From positions 1-31,439 of IMG/VR virus record IMGVR_UViG_3300030331_004197: DNA of 31,439 nt, one strand, 5' to 3'. A program made the position numbers and the translations under genes. The DNA is from a virus. This document shows, piece by piece, positions 1-10,200 of the stretch. The notes below the pieces were generated by a model. That model was not told where the DNA came from and ran no database searches. It was given only the letters and a program-made list of their open reading frames with translations. The first letter of the stretch is position 1. Each line of letters starts with the position of its first letter.

Positions 1-42
1 CCTCGTATTCGTGTAGGACATGAAAAAACAAGAATTATATAG
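1..42 (+). CDS. C-terminal end of an upstream gene (partial)
   Basis: Frame 1 is open from the window edge and ends at a TAG at 40-42, giving the 13-residue tail PRIRVGHEKTRII. It overlaps the start of the next gene by 23 bases, which fits the short overlaps seen between other genes here. The tail is too short to identify the protein. By position in T4-like genomes it would be another late structural or assembly gene, but that is only a guess. Confidence 0.35.
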   Translation, partial: PRIRVGHEKTRII

Positions 43-205
43 TATCTCTTATAAAGGTGAAGTTCTTGCAGAGGGACTTACAGAAGAGCAATATATGGAT
101 AAAATGCAAGATCTTGCAGACAAATTTTTCGAGACTGGATCACCGCATCCACTCGAACTTATAACTGACGTAAAATTAGAAGAAACAAATGGCAAAGACA
201 TTTAA
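20..205 (+). CDS. small hypothetical protein, 61 aa
   Basis: A 61-residue, mostly acidic protein. It has a beta-strand-like start (residues 1-17, ending in KGEVLAEG) and then a probable helix containing LTEEQYMDKMQDLADKFF. No membrane segment, signal peptide or cysteine is present. An AGGA lies at 15-18, too close to the ATG to be a normal ribosome-binding site, so translation may be coupled to the upstream gene that ends at 42. Its end overlaps the next gene (start 189) by 17 bases. Small proteins of this look are common between structural genes of marine T4-like phages. I do not recognise a function. Confidence 0.75.
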   Translation: MKKQELYSISYKGEVLAEGLTEEQYMDKMQDLADKFFETGSPHPLELITDVKLEETNGKDI

Positions 206-326
206 CACAGGAAACTCAATTCAAAGTCATCCGAAAAAAACTCGACAAGGCAACGGGAAACACTCAAAATTTTCCTCTACATCCCGTAACTCGGCTCGTA
301 AAAGATCCAGAGGACAAGGTAAATAA
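189..326 (+). CDS. small highly basic protein, 45 aa
   Basis: The ATG at 189 opens a 45-codon frame ending in TAA at 324-326. The stop shares its last A with the ATG of the next gene (TAATG), so the two are probably translationally coupled. Twelve of the 45 residues are Lys or Arg, concentrated in the second half (KKTRQ, HSK, SARKRSRGQGK), with many Ser, Asn and Gly. There is no hydrophobic core, so it is probably disordered alone and suited to binding nucleic acid or an acidic partner. From memory, similar short 'MAKTF-TGN-' proteins occur in other marine T4-like phages; that would need a database search to confirm. Function unknown; a role in DNA binding or capsid/neck assembly is inference only. 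Confidence 0.7.
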   Translation: MAKTFNTGNSIQSHPKKTRQGNGKHSKFSSTSRNSARKRSRGQGK

Positions 327-766
327 TGTTTTGTCGCATTCGACTTAAAGACACAAACTATCAAGAGTATCATAACTATCGTATTCTTGATAGTTCTTCT
401 TTTAGTAAGTGCTTAGAAATATACAAGCAATATGTAACCTATAAGGGATTTAAAGATATTGTACCAATCTTCGTTGAGGAGTTTGAACTTGACCACTCTG
501 ATATCATTGGTTATTATGATGGTAATGAGTTAGTCGCATTTACTCTTGCATATCGTTTTAAAAGTGTAAATAGTGTATGGGCTGACCAGTTTGCTTGGAA
601 TTACAAGAATAAAAAACTCAGTTTAGGACATAAAGCAAATAAAAGTGAATGTGCATTATATAAAAGATTAGGTTATGATTACTTCTATTTGGGTGAATCA
701 TCAAACTATAAAGCAAAATTAGACGGATACGAAATTTCAAACTTTTTTGATACATGGCAAAATTAA
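326..766 (+). CDS. hypothetical protein with acyl/aminoacyl-transferase-like C-terminus, 146 aa
   Basis: A 146-residue soluble protein starting at the ATG overlapping the previous stop (TAATG). Residues about 60-80 read IGYYDGNELVAFTLAYRF, a pattern typical of the central strands of GNAT-fold enzymes. Near the C-terminus ALYKRLGYDYFYLGE is followed by SNYKAKLDGYE. This resembles the end of arginyl/leucyl-tRNA-protein transferases and other GNAT-type folds, where a Y-x-Y-L-G strand precedes a K-containing loop. I see no complete acetyl-CoA binding loop (Q/RxxGxG/A), so catalytic activity is uncertain. The gene lies among small hypothetical genes just before the baseplate block and overlaps its downstream neighbour by 13 bases. 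Fold assignment is inference; coding status is solid. Confidence 0.75.
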   Translation: MFCRIRLKDTNYQEYHNYRILDSSSFSKCLEIYKQYVTYKGFKDIVPIFVEEFELDHSDIIGYYDGNELVAFTLAYRFKSVNSVWADQFAWNYKNKKLSLGHKANKSECALYKRLGYDYFYLGESSNYKAKLDGYEISNFFDTWQN

Positions 767-1410
767 TCGGAAACCTTCCAACCAAGAAGGTATGGGTAAG
801 AAAAGAATATTTAACTGACTTTCAATCGGGTCATGGTGAGTTTGTAGAGGGTATATGGGTGTGTGCCAAGTCAATTCAAGGTCGAGCATTCTATTTTGAG
901 ACATATTTACCAGAATATGGTGCAATGTACGATAAATTGCCGATTTCTGCGTTTTTATCCTCTCCAAAAACACCTGATCCTGACATGGATTTGGTAAATT
1001 TGCAGTTTTGGAACTGCATGGACTATGATTTTACTGTAATTGTCAAGCAATTTGTTGCTCCAATGGAGTGGGAACTGCGTACAAGGCACTATGGTAATCA
1101 AAAAGGTCAGTACATTTGTACTTTGGACAATTATCATGGTGATTTTGACCAAATTGATGCCTCTACAAGTGAAATGCCTGATGAACACAAGTCATTTAAC
1201 CTAGTTGAACTCCGAAATGGGCAGTTTGCACTCTATCCAAACAATAGATGTCGCATATATGACACCTCAATGACCCCTGATCCAGTCAAAAGACCTGATT
1301 TTAAGGTATCAACACGCATCTTTGAAGTTGAAAATGATGTTAACTGGGGTCGATTAGGTGATTGTGATGATTATTTTTGGACAACACCCGATGAACGAAA
1401 AGAAATATAA
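754..1410 (+). CDS. conserved-looking hypothetical protein, 218 aa
   Basis: A 218-residue soluble protein that begins 13 bases inside the preceding gene. It is rich in aromatic residues (for example VWVRKEYLTDF near residue 13, LQFWNCMDYDF near 85, and VNWGRLGDCDDYFWTTPDE at the end), suggesting a compact mixed alpha/beta fold. It contains many aspartates and few lysines in its second half. No signal peptide, membrane segment or known catalytic motif is visible. Its position among the small genes before gp25, and its tight overlaps on both sides, suggest expression with them. I do not recognise the family. Confidence 0.8.
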   Translation: MAKLIGNLPTKKVWVRKEYLTDFQSGHGEFVEGIWVCAKSIQGRAFYFETYLPEYGAMYDKLPISAFLSSPKTPDPDMDLVNLQFWNCMDYDFTVIVKQFVAPMEWELRTRHYGNQKGQYICTLDNYHGDFDQIDASTSEMPDEHKSFNLVELRNGQFALYPNNRCRIYDTSMTPDPVKRPDFKVSTRIFEVENDVNWGRLGDCDDYFWTTPDERKEI

Positions 1411-1867
1411 CCATATTATTAAATGGATACAAGAATTATCCAAAAATCAACCAGAATTAGGTAATTTTGCTATATGTCCCTATGCATCAAAGGCAAAATT
1501 TATCATTTTGGATGAAGAATTACGAAAAGTGAAACCAAGATATGGGTGGGATGTCGTCATTTACGTGGTTGAAGACGATCATGACGCAGATTTCTTGTAT
1601 GCAATGGTAGATGACTATAATCGCACATATAAAGAGTATAAATTTATTGCAGATCATCGAAAATCTGGCACAAAAATTAATCAAGTGCCTACAAGTAATG
1701 GAAAATACAACTTGGTGCTTTGTCAATCAAGAAAAGAACTGACTGAGGCAAGAATTAAACTTGCAAAAACTGATTATTACAAATATTGGGATAAAAATTA
1801 CCTCAAGGAGGTGTTAGAAGAGGATTATAAGGTCGTAAATATACATATTGAACCAGAATTAGGATAA
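1391..1867 (+). CDS. hypothetical protein, 158 aa
   Basis: The frame is open from 1358, but the ATG at 1391 (MNEKKYNHIIKWI) is preferred. The stretch before it would overlap the previous gene by 53 bases and encodes an odd MIVMIIFGQHP start. The chosen start overlaps by 20 bases. Visible features are an N-terminal helix, a NFAICPYASKAK segment with a Cys-Pro pair (residues about 27-38), a strand WDVVIYVVED followed by an acidic DHDADF, and a Lys/Tyr-rich helical C-terminus (DYYKYWDKNYLKEVLEEDY). The Cys-Pro motif in a loop hints at a small-molecule or metal-binding site, but nothing is established. It is the last gene before the probable late promoters upstream of gp25. Confidence 0.75.
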   Translation: MNEKKYNHIIKWIQELSKNQPELGNFAICPYASKAKFIILDEELRKVKPRYGWDVVIYVVEDDHDADFLYAMVDDYNRTYKEYKFIADHRKSGTKINQVPTSNGKYNLVLCQSRKELTEARIKLAKTDYYKYWDKNYLKEVLEEDYKVVNIHIEPELG

Positions 1868-1870
1868 ATA
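1863..1870 (+). promoter_or_regulatory. possible T4-type late promoter box GATAAATA
   Basis: GATAAATA differs from the T4 late consensus TATAAATA at the first base. It overlaps the stop codon of the preceding gene and lies 52 bases before gp25. The nearby box at 1892 is better placed, so this one may be chance in AT-rich DNA. Confidence 0.25.
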
Positions 1871-1891
1871 ATAGCATTTACAAAAAAGTGT

Positions 1892-1899
1892 CATAAATA
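1892..1899 (+). promoter_or_regulatory. probable T4-type late promoter CATAAATA
   Basis: CATAAATA differs from the T4 late consensus TATAAATA only at the first base. It lies in the 54-base gap before gp25. A start site would fall about 6-7 bases after the box, leaving a leader of roughly 15 bases before the ATG at 1922. T4 late boxes are read by the phage sigma factor gp55 with gp33/gp45. Confidence 0.5.
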
Positions 1900-1921
1900 A
1901 AACAGGAAAACTCTTGTTTAA

Positions 1922-2323
1922 ATGGCGAAAAAGAGGATATCAAGGGCATTTAAGGACATAAGTTTGTCTTTTACACCCCATCCAGTCACAAAAGACCTCA
2001 CAATTCTCAAAAATGAGAATGCAATTAAGAGATCTGTAAGAAATTTAATACAAACAATACCTACAGAAAGGTTTTTTAACTCTGTATTAGGTTCTGAGGT
2101 GCGTGACAGCCTATTTGACTTTGTTGATTTTGGTACTGCGTCTGTTATTCAGAACCAAATTGAAATAACACTTGAAAATTTTGAACCTAGAATCGAAAAC
2201 GTCCTAGTTGAAGTAGATCCAAGACCAGATTTAAATGAATTTGAAGTTAAGGTCATATTTGATGTTGTTGGACAGGAAATTCCTACACAAGATTTCACAT
2301 TCATACTCGAAGCAACAAGATAA
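1922..2323 (+). CDS. 25: baseplate wedge subunit gp25
   Basis: A 133-residue protein matching the length of T4 gp25 (132 aa) and the GPW/gp25 family of contractile-tail baseplates. Diagnostic features are the N-terminal basic segment with ISLSFTPHPVTKDL, the conserved NENAIKRSVRNLIQTIPTER (where the ER of the 'PTER' turn is typical), SVLGSEVRDSLFDF, and the C-terminal strands with FEPRIENVLVEVDP. In T4, gp25 sits near the baseplate hub with gp6 and gp53 and helps start sheath polymerisation; homologues serve in type VI secretion (TssE). The gene follows a late-promoter-like box and abuts gp6 with no gap, so the two are probably co-translated. No truncation seen. Confidence 0.93.
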   Translation: MAKKRISRAFKDISLSFTPHPVTKDLTILKNENAIKRSVRNLIQTIPTERFFNSVLGSEVRDSLFDFVDFGTASVIQNQIEITLENFEPRIENVLVEVDPRPDLNEFEVKVIFDVVGQEIPTQDFTFILEATR

Positions 2324-4258
2324 ATGCCTTTTACTAAGTTTACAAATCTAGATTTCGACCAAATTAAAACTTCAATTAAGGATTATATCCGTGCAAACTC
2401 TGATTTTACGGATTTTGACTTTGAAGGTTCTAATTTTTCTGTTTTAATCGACACGTTAGCATATAATACTTACATCACAGCATTTAATTCTAATATGGTT
2501 GTTAACGAATCTTTTTTAGATTCAGCGACTTTACGTGAAAATGTTGTTTCGTTAGCAAGAAATATTGGTTATGTGCCAAGGTCTAGGACAGCATCACAAG
2601 CAACGATTTCATTTGATATTGTTACAAGTGGAAATACACCTACGTTGACTCTACAAGCAGGTTTAGTTTGTGTTGGATCATCAAATGACACATCTTTTGT
2701 ATTTTCTATTCCAGAGACAATAACAACCACCACAACTCAAACTTTTGATAGTAATGGTAATGTTATTAGTAGCACTGGATCATTTAACAATATTTTAGTA
2801 TATCAGGGAACTTATTTGACAAAAAATTTCAGTGTTGATGGTTCACTTGATCAAAGATTTATAATTGAGAACTCATTTGTCGATACATCAACTATTAAAG
2901 TTAAAGTAACAGGACCTAGTCAAACAGAAGCGAGAGAATTTCGTAAAGTTGATAACATATTGAATATAACTGACACTTCAGAAACGTATTTAATACAAGA
3001 GGTCACTGATGAAAGATATGAAATACTTTTTGGTGATGGTATTTTTGGTAAAAAATTAGAAGATCAATCACAAGTTCTAGTCAGTTATATTGTAACTGAT
3101 GGTGTTGATGGTAATGGTCCTTCTCAATTTTCATATGCAGGAAGTGTTGTATCATCAAGTAATCAAATACAATTACCATCGTCCACACCCACCATAACGA
3201 CGATCTCAGCAGCATCAAATGGTGGTAGTATAGAATCAATAGATTCGATAAAATACTTTGCTCCTAGACTCTACTCGTCACAATACAGAGCAGTTACATC
3301 AAGAGATTATGAATCAGTTATACAACAGATATATCCAAACACTGAAACTGTTTCAGTTGTTGGTGGTGAAGAACTAAATCCACCTGAATTTGGTACAGTA
3401 TTCATAACAATAAAACCTAAAAATGGTGAATTTGTATCAGATTTTGATAAGAAGAACATTCTATCTAATTTAAAAAGTTATTCTTTAGCTGGTATTAATC
3501 AAAAAATACTTGATCTTAAATTATTATACGTAGAAATAGAATCATTTGTTTATTACGATCAATCAAAAATAACTGGTGTATCTGAATTAAAGACTAATAT
3601 AATAAATGGTCTGAATACATATGCATCTTCAACAGAAATTAGTAAATTTGGAGGCAGATTTAAGTATAGTAAAGCACTTAATGTTATTGATAGTGTTGAT
3701 AATGCAATTACATCTAATATAACAAGAGTCATCATAAGAAGAAATTTAAAGGCATTAACGAATCAATTCGCACAATATGAGTTATGTTTTGGTAATAGAT
3801 TTCATATTAACCCAGAGGGTAAAAATATTAAAAGCACTGGGTTTATGATACAAGGGCAAAATGATATGTTATATTTCACAGATATACCAAATAAAAAAGT
3901 TGATGGTTCATTAGATGGAAGTGGTAGAGGTGTAATAGCAATTGTTAAGGGAGATGCTGAATTGTCTGAAGGTCGTTTAGTGGTTGCTTCCGCAGGTATT
4001 GTTGATTATGTTCATGGTGAAGTAATAATTTCAACTTTGAATATAACAGCAACTGAAAAATCAAATAATATTATTGAAGTACAAGCTTTTCCAGAGTCAA
4101 ATGATATCATTGGTTTGAAAGATTTATATTTAAATTTTTCAGTTGGTAATAGTAACATAAATATGGTTAAAGACACGATTTCATCTGGTGAACAAATATC
4201 AGGTGTAGGATTCAAGATTACGTCAAGTTATGCAAATGGAGCACTGATAAGAGGATAA
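2324..4258 (+). CDS. 6: baseplate wedge subunit gp6
   Basis: A 644-residue protein close to T4 gp6 (660 aa), starting at the base after the gp25 stop. The N-terminus carries typical gp6 features: FTNLDFDQIKTSIKDYI, then DFEGSNFSVLIDTLAYNTY, VNESFLDSATLRENVVSLAR and IGYVPRSRTAS (residues about 5-85). These match the helical domain shared with the baseplate J-like family. A middle beta region ends in YEILFGDGIFGKKL (about residue 235), and a later segment, RAVTSRDYESVIQQIYP, is also typical of gp6/J proteins. In T4, gp6 dimers form the inner ring linking the wedges. The C-terminal ~150 residues (after KALTNQFAQYEL) are a beta-rich domain. Downstream the gp7-like gene starts 1 base after the stop with a strong AGAGGA. 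Confidence 0.93.
   Translation: MPFTKFTNLDFDQIKTSIKDYIRANSDFTDFDFEGSNFSVLIDTLAYNTYITAFNSNMVVNESFLDSATLRENVVSLARNIGYVPRSRTASQATISFDIVTSGNTPTLTLQAGLVCVGSSNDTSFVFSIPETITTTTTQTFDSNGNVISSTGSFNNILVYQGTYLTKNFSVDGSLDQRFIIENSFVDTSTIKVKVTGPSQTEAREFRKVDNILNITDTSETYLIQEVTDERYEILFGDGIFGKKLEDQSQVLVSYIVTDGVDGNGPSQFSYAGSVVSSSNQIQLPSSTPTITTISAASNGGSIESIDSIKYFAPRLYSSQYRAVTSRDYESVIQQIYPNTETVSVVGGEELNPPEFGTVFITIKPKNGEFVSDFDKKNILSNLKSYSLAGINQKILDLKLLYVEIESFVYYDQSKITGVSELKTNIINGLNTYASSTEISKFGGRFKYSKALNVIDSVDNAITSNITRVIIRRNLKALTNQFAQYELCFGNRFHINPEGKNIKSTGFMIQGQNDMLYFTDIPNKKVDGSLDGSGRGVIAIVKGDAELSEGRLVVASAGIVDYVHGEVIISTLNITATEKSNNIIEVQAFPESNDIIGLKDLYLNFSVGNSNINMVKDTISSGEQISGVGFKITSSYANGALIRG
4156..4163 (+). promoter_or_regulatory. 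possible late promoter box CATAAATA inside the end of gp6
   Basis: The same CATAAATA form found before gp25. It lies in the gp6 coding sequence 97 bases upstream of the giant gp7-like gene. It could give gp7 its own transcript, but in AT-rich coding DNA a chance match is quite possible. Confidence 0.25.
4250..4255 (+). promoter_or_regulatory. strong ribosome-binding site for the gp7-like gene
   Basis: AGAGGA ends 4 bases before the ATG at 4260 and overlaps the gp6 stop codon. It is one of the clearest Shine-Dalgarno sites in the window and fixes the start of the giant gene. Confidence 0.6.
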
Positions 4259-4259
4259 T

Positions 4260-7200
4260 ATGATAACCACTGGAATTGATAAAAGAGTCAAAGTCCAACA
4301 GATTATTGAAAACCAAGTACCAGAGTTTTTAATATCTGAGAGTCCAAAGGCAGTAGATTTCTTAAAACAATATTACATTTCTCAAGAATATCAGGGAGGT
4401 CCGATAGACTTAACTGATAATCTTGATCAATACATAAAATTAGATAATTTAACTCCTGAAGTTGTTGTTGGTGAAACAAAATTAACTATTGGAATATCAA
4501 CAAGTGATACTACTATAAACGTCAGTAGTACAAAGGGTTTTCCAAATGAATATGGGTTATTCAAAATTGAAAATGAAGTTATTACATACACAGGTATCAC
4601 TACAAATAGTTTTACTGGTTGTATTCGTGGTTTCAGTGGCATAACAACTTATCACTCTGAAAATAATCCATCAGAATTAGTATTTTCGGATACATCAGCA
4701 ATAAATCATGAAAATGATGCTACAGTTATAAATTTAAGTGCATTATTTTTACAAGAATTTTATAAGAAGATAAAGAAACAACTTACACCAGGTTTAGAAA
4801 ATACAAAATTTGTTGATAATTTAGATGTTAGTAATTTTATAAAAAATTCTAAATCATTATATCAATCAAAAGGAACAGAGGAATCATTTAGAATTTTATT
4901 CAATATTTTATATGGTGAAACTCCTATAATTGTTGATTTAGAGCAATATTTAATAAAACCATCATCTGCAGAATATATTAGAAGAGAAATAGTTTTAGCA
5001 GAGGCATTATCAGGTAATCCTATTAACTTAGTAGGACAAACAATCATTAAATCAACAGATAATGATACTAGAGCTTCAATTTCAGAAGTAGAACCAGTAA
5101 CCAGAAAAGATAAAGTATATTATAAAATTGGTCTATTCATAGGATTTAATGATGTTGATTTAATTGAAGGTACATTTAATATTTCACCAAAATCAAAAGT
5201 AATTGGTAATGTTTCTGCAGGATCATCCGTGATTACTGTTGATTCAACAATTGGTTTTGGTCAAACTGGTACTTTAATATCAGGAGATAATAATAACATT
5301 TTTTATAAGGATAAATCTGTTAATCAATTTTTTGGTTGTGAAAATATTAATGATGACATTTTATCAACCAGTGATATCAGAGCAGATGAATTTTATTTTG
5401 GTTATGAAAATGGAGATTTAAACAAAAAAGTTGAACTTAGATTAACTGGAGTATTATCGAAGTTTGTTCCTACTTCAGATATTAGATTATTATCAGATGG
5501 TGAGAAAATTAGTGTTAAGAATGTTGGTGAAAAAATATTAAATCCAACAGATGGTAAAACTAGAAAAGAAATTTTTGCAAATTCATGGATTTATAACACA
5601 TCCTCAAGATTTAAAATTGAAAAATTTAATATAGGTCAATCTCAAGCAAATTTTAATACTCCAATATTATTTACAAAGGATATTGATAAATCAAGTTTAT
5701 CAAAAGACGACAATGTTGAAATAATATTCAGAAATGAGGAAACTAGAGTAGCTAAGGGAGTTATTAGTAACATACAAGGTAGTGCTATTACTCTTGATGT
5801 TTTAACTCTTGCTGGTATATCTACAATACCTGAAAGTAATAGAGAATATGATTTAAGAAGAATATTGAATCGTGCCTCATCCTCATCAACTGATATTGAA
5901 TTTGGAAATGATGTTTTAACATCTGATATTACAAATGTATATAATAATTTAAATAATACTTTCTTTGTAGCTGCAAACTCATTACCATCTTATCTGATAA
6001 ATGCAACATTACCAAAAGGAATTTTACCTAATGCAACTGCAGGGATTGAAATTCAGGGTTACGATCCTAATACATTACTATATCATGTATTATCATTTCC
6101 AAATTCAGTTCCATTTATAACTGGTGATGAAATTTTCTACACAGCACAGGGAACAACATTACCTAATTTACCAGAAGGATCATATTTTGTAGAAGTTATA
6201 CCTAACACAAATAGTCAACAAATTAAATTATTTAAATCTAGATCCTTTATTCCTATTAATGACTATCAAGAGTTTGGGACATTGCCTTTAGGATCTGGTA
6301 CACATACATTTTCTTTGGTAGGTATAAAAGAACAAGAAATAGCACCACAAAAATTATTAAAACAATTTCCATTAAGTCCAAATCTTGTAAATTCATCATC
6401 TATTGAAACAACACCAGGTACAATAGGAATGTTGATAAATGGTGTAGAAATAAGAAATTATAAATCAGAAGATAAAATATTCTTTGGTCCTTTAAGTAAA
6501 GTAAGTTTATTAAATGGTGGTTCAAATTATGATGTAATATCACCACCTATTATTGAATTATCTGCACCAAGTACAGGTGGTGTAAACGCATTAATAAAAC
6601 CTGTTGTTACTGGATCTATTAAGGATGTTCAAGTTGACCCACAAGATTTTGATATTAAAAAAATTATTTCATTAACAATTGAGGGTGGAAATGGATCAGG
6701 TGCAATTCTGAAACCAGTTTTAGCAGAGAGAAGAAGAGAAATTTCTTTTGATGCGTCATTGACTCAAAATTTAGGTGGTGTAGATAATACTAGTGAGAGA
6801 ATAACTTTTTTAAGTAAACATAATTTAAAAGATGGACAACCTATAGTATATGATCGTAATAATAACCCACCTTTAGGAATAGGACCATTTCTTGGATCTA
6901 ATCTTGGAGTATCAATAACAGGAATAGGAACTACAACTTTAATTAATGCAGCTACTTATTATCCTGGTGTCATTAACCCTACAACAATAGTATTATACCA
7001 AACACTTGATGATTATAATGCAGGTATTAATACAGTTGGATTTTCATCAGCTAATAAAATTGGTGTTCATAAATTCAGAGTTTTTAATAATGAAAAAACA
7101 CTCAAGGATATAAGAGTTATTGATGAGGGTTCAGGTTATGAAAATAGAGAAGTTTTTGTAAAACCAACAGGAATAAACACTATTACAAATACAATTCATT

Positions 7201-10200
7201 TTGATAATCATGGATTCAATGATGGTGATAAAATTGTTTATTCAACAGCTGTCGGTGTAGGATCAACTCTTCCAACGACAATATCAGGATTATCAACATA
7301 TACTGGTATCACTACAACTTCTATTTTTTATCAAGTAATTAAAGTAAATAGTGATTCTTTCCGTATCTCATCAGCTGGTTTAGGTGGAACAAGTGTATCT
7401 GATTATCAACGTAATGATTATATTAAATTTTCAAATCAAGGCACTGGATTTCAAGTTTTCAAATATCCTGATATTAAATTAAATTTAAAATTTGAATCAT
7501 CTAACGTAGGTGTTGGTATTATCACTGCAACACCTATTGTTAGAGGAAGTATTACAGATATTTTACTATATGAAAAGGGTGAGGGATACGGATCTAATAT
7601 TTTGAATTTAGAGAAAAGTATCAATGTTAATTTTAAAACTGGAAAAGAAGCTCAACTTAAACCCATCGTATCAGGTGGTAAAATTTCTCATGTTGAAGTT
7701 CAAACAAAAGGTAAAGAATATGTCTCTGCTCCAGATTTAGAGGTTGTAGGATTAGGAACTGGTTTAGGTGCTAAATTAAGAGCAGTTCTTGAGGATGGAA
7801 AAATTTCTAGTGTTGTCATATTGGATGGTGGTTTACAATACCAACAAGATAAAATTGATATTAAAATAACTCCACCAGGAACTGGTGCAAAACTTGATGT
7901 AAGCACAAGAGGTCTTGTTGTTAATACATTTGACAGGTATGGAAAAGAAGCTATAGTAGAGAGTGATAATAAATTAGGATATTCTATAGTTGGATATTCA
8001 ACTCAAGTTGGAAATGATCCATTCAATGATTCTAGTGTTTCAAACCCTGTTCACTCTCCAATTATTGGTTGGGCGTATGATGGAAATCCAATTTATGGAC
8101 CTTATGGATATAGTGATCCTAATGATCAAAACTCATCTATTAGAATTCTTAATACTGGTTATATTTTAGAACCTTCAAATATAATCAATAGACCAACTGG
8201 ATTTAGTAATGGATTTTTTGTTGAAGATTTTAAATTTGCAAATAATGGTGATTTGGATGTACATAATGGAAGGTTCGGTAGAACTCCTGATTATCCAAAT
8301 GGAGTATATGCTTACTTTGTTGGAGTTCAAACAAATTCTTTAGAACCATCATTTCCATATTTCATTGGTAAATCATTTAGATCAGATCCATTAATTCAAG
8401 AAAAAAATATAAATCAAAATAATTTTGAATTTAATCAATCCAATTTAGTAAGAAATACATATCCATACAAAGTTTCTGATGAGTTTGCTGATAATGATTT
8501 TATTGTTGAGTCTAATGAAATAACATCACAATCATCAATTGTGGAATCAACGACATCTGGATCTGTTGATTCAATCAGCATTATTAACATTGGAGATAAT
8601 TATAAAATTGGAGATGCTGCAATATTTGATAATACAAATACAAATGGTGGTGGTTTAAGTGTATCTGTAAAAAGTATACAGGGAAAACCAGTCACATCTA
8701 TAGAGACTAGTGTTGACACTTATGATAATACAGTTTTTATATGGAGAGACCCACAACATGTTTCTGCATTTATATCAACTGCACCAAATTTAAATGATCA
8801 TGATAATGTAATTGTATCTGGTTTAAGCACATCAGCAATTAAAGGTTTAAGTGGATCACATAAAATCGGTATTGATACTGCACAATGTTCAGTGTATAAA
8901 GAAATTCCTAATTCTACAACAACTGGTATAGTAACAGACATATATGTTTCTCACATACCTAATAATATATCGGCAGGTAGCAGTATTGGAATTGGAACTG
9001 AAAAATTATTAGTTTTGAATACTTTTGTAGATAACAATGTTATAAGAGTAAAAAGAGGAGTATCTGGTATTCATACTGCATCAACTAAAATTAATTTAAT
9101 ACCAAGTTTCTTTAATATACCAATTAGAACTAAAGTTTTTGATTCAAAAGTAAAAGACATAGTATATTTTAATCCACACGAAACAATTGGTGTTGGAACA
9201 GTTGTTGGTTTGGGATCAACCTCACAATCTACTATTGGTGATTTAATAAGTGTTGTATCAACTCCAACTCGTAGCATCTTTTTACCGAATCATCCCTTTG
9301 AGACAAATCAAAGAGTAACACTAACAAAACCACCATTAGGTTATGGTCTTACTGTATCTGATGATGATGGTGTAACCACGTTCACAATTCCAAATAGTGG
9401 GAATAGTCAAGATATTTTTGTTATAAAAAAATCAGATGATTACATTGGAATCGTAACACAAGTTGGTCTAACAACTTCAACAAATGGATTATCATTTGTT
9501 GGGGATACAAAAGTAGGATCAAGTAATTTTGAATACCTTTTACAAGATAATCCAACTCAAGTAACAGGAACTTTACAACGTGTAGATGCGGTAGTTTCAC
9601 TATCAACTGCTCATAATTTAAGAGATGGTGATGTTATAAATCTAAATTTAACTCCTAAATCATCAGTAGGGATTGGCACTTCAACATTAATAAATGTAAA
9701 ATTTGATGAAACTACTCAATCAATTTTAATTAATCCTATTACTTGCACTAGTAGTGGAGTAACAACATCAACAAATAATTTTAACATATCAAATCATAAT
9801 TTAAAAACTGGTGATAAAATTAAATATTCTTCAACATCTGTGTCTCAGGGATTAACAAATAATGAATCTTATTTTGTCTTTAAAGTAAATGATGATAATT
9901 TTAAATTAGGTGAGACTCTTATTGATGTAAAAGGTAATCCAGCAAATATTGTTGAAATATCAACCACTGGTGGAACTCATGAATTTTCATTAATAAATCC
10001 ACCAATCAAAGTACATAGAGAAAATAATTTAGTTTTTGGGTTAGGTCATACATCTCTAAATGGTTATGATTTAAATATTTTTTATGATAAAAATTATAAA
10101 AATGAATTTGTTTCTGTAGGCAACACTTCTAATTTACAAGTTATCAAATTTGGAACAAATGGTATATCTACAAATAATAATCCTGCTGATGCTACTTTAA

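Noticed and set aside
1358-1390. Earlier in-frame ATG for the 158-residue protein
   Set aside because: It would add MIVMIIFGQHP within a 53-base overlap with the previous gene. The sequence starting at 1391 looks more natural.
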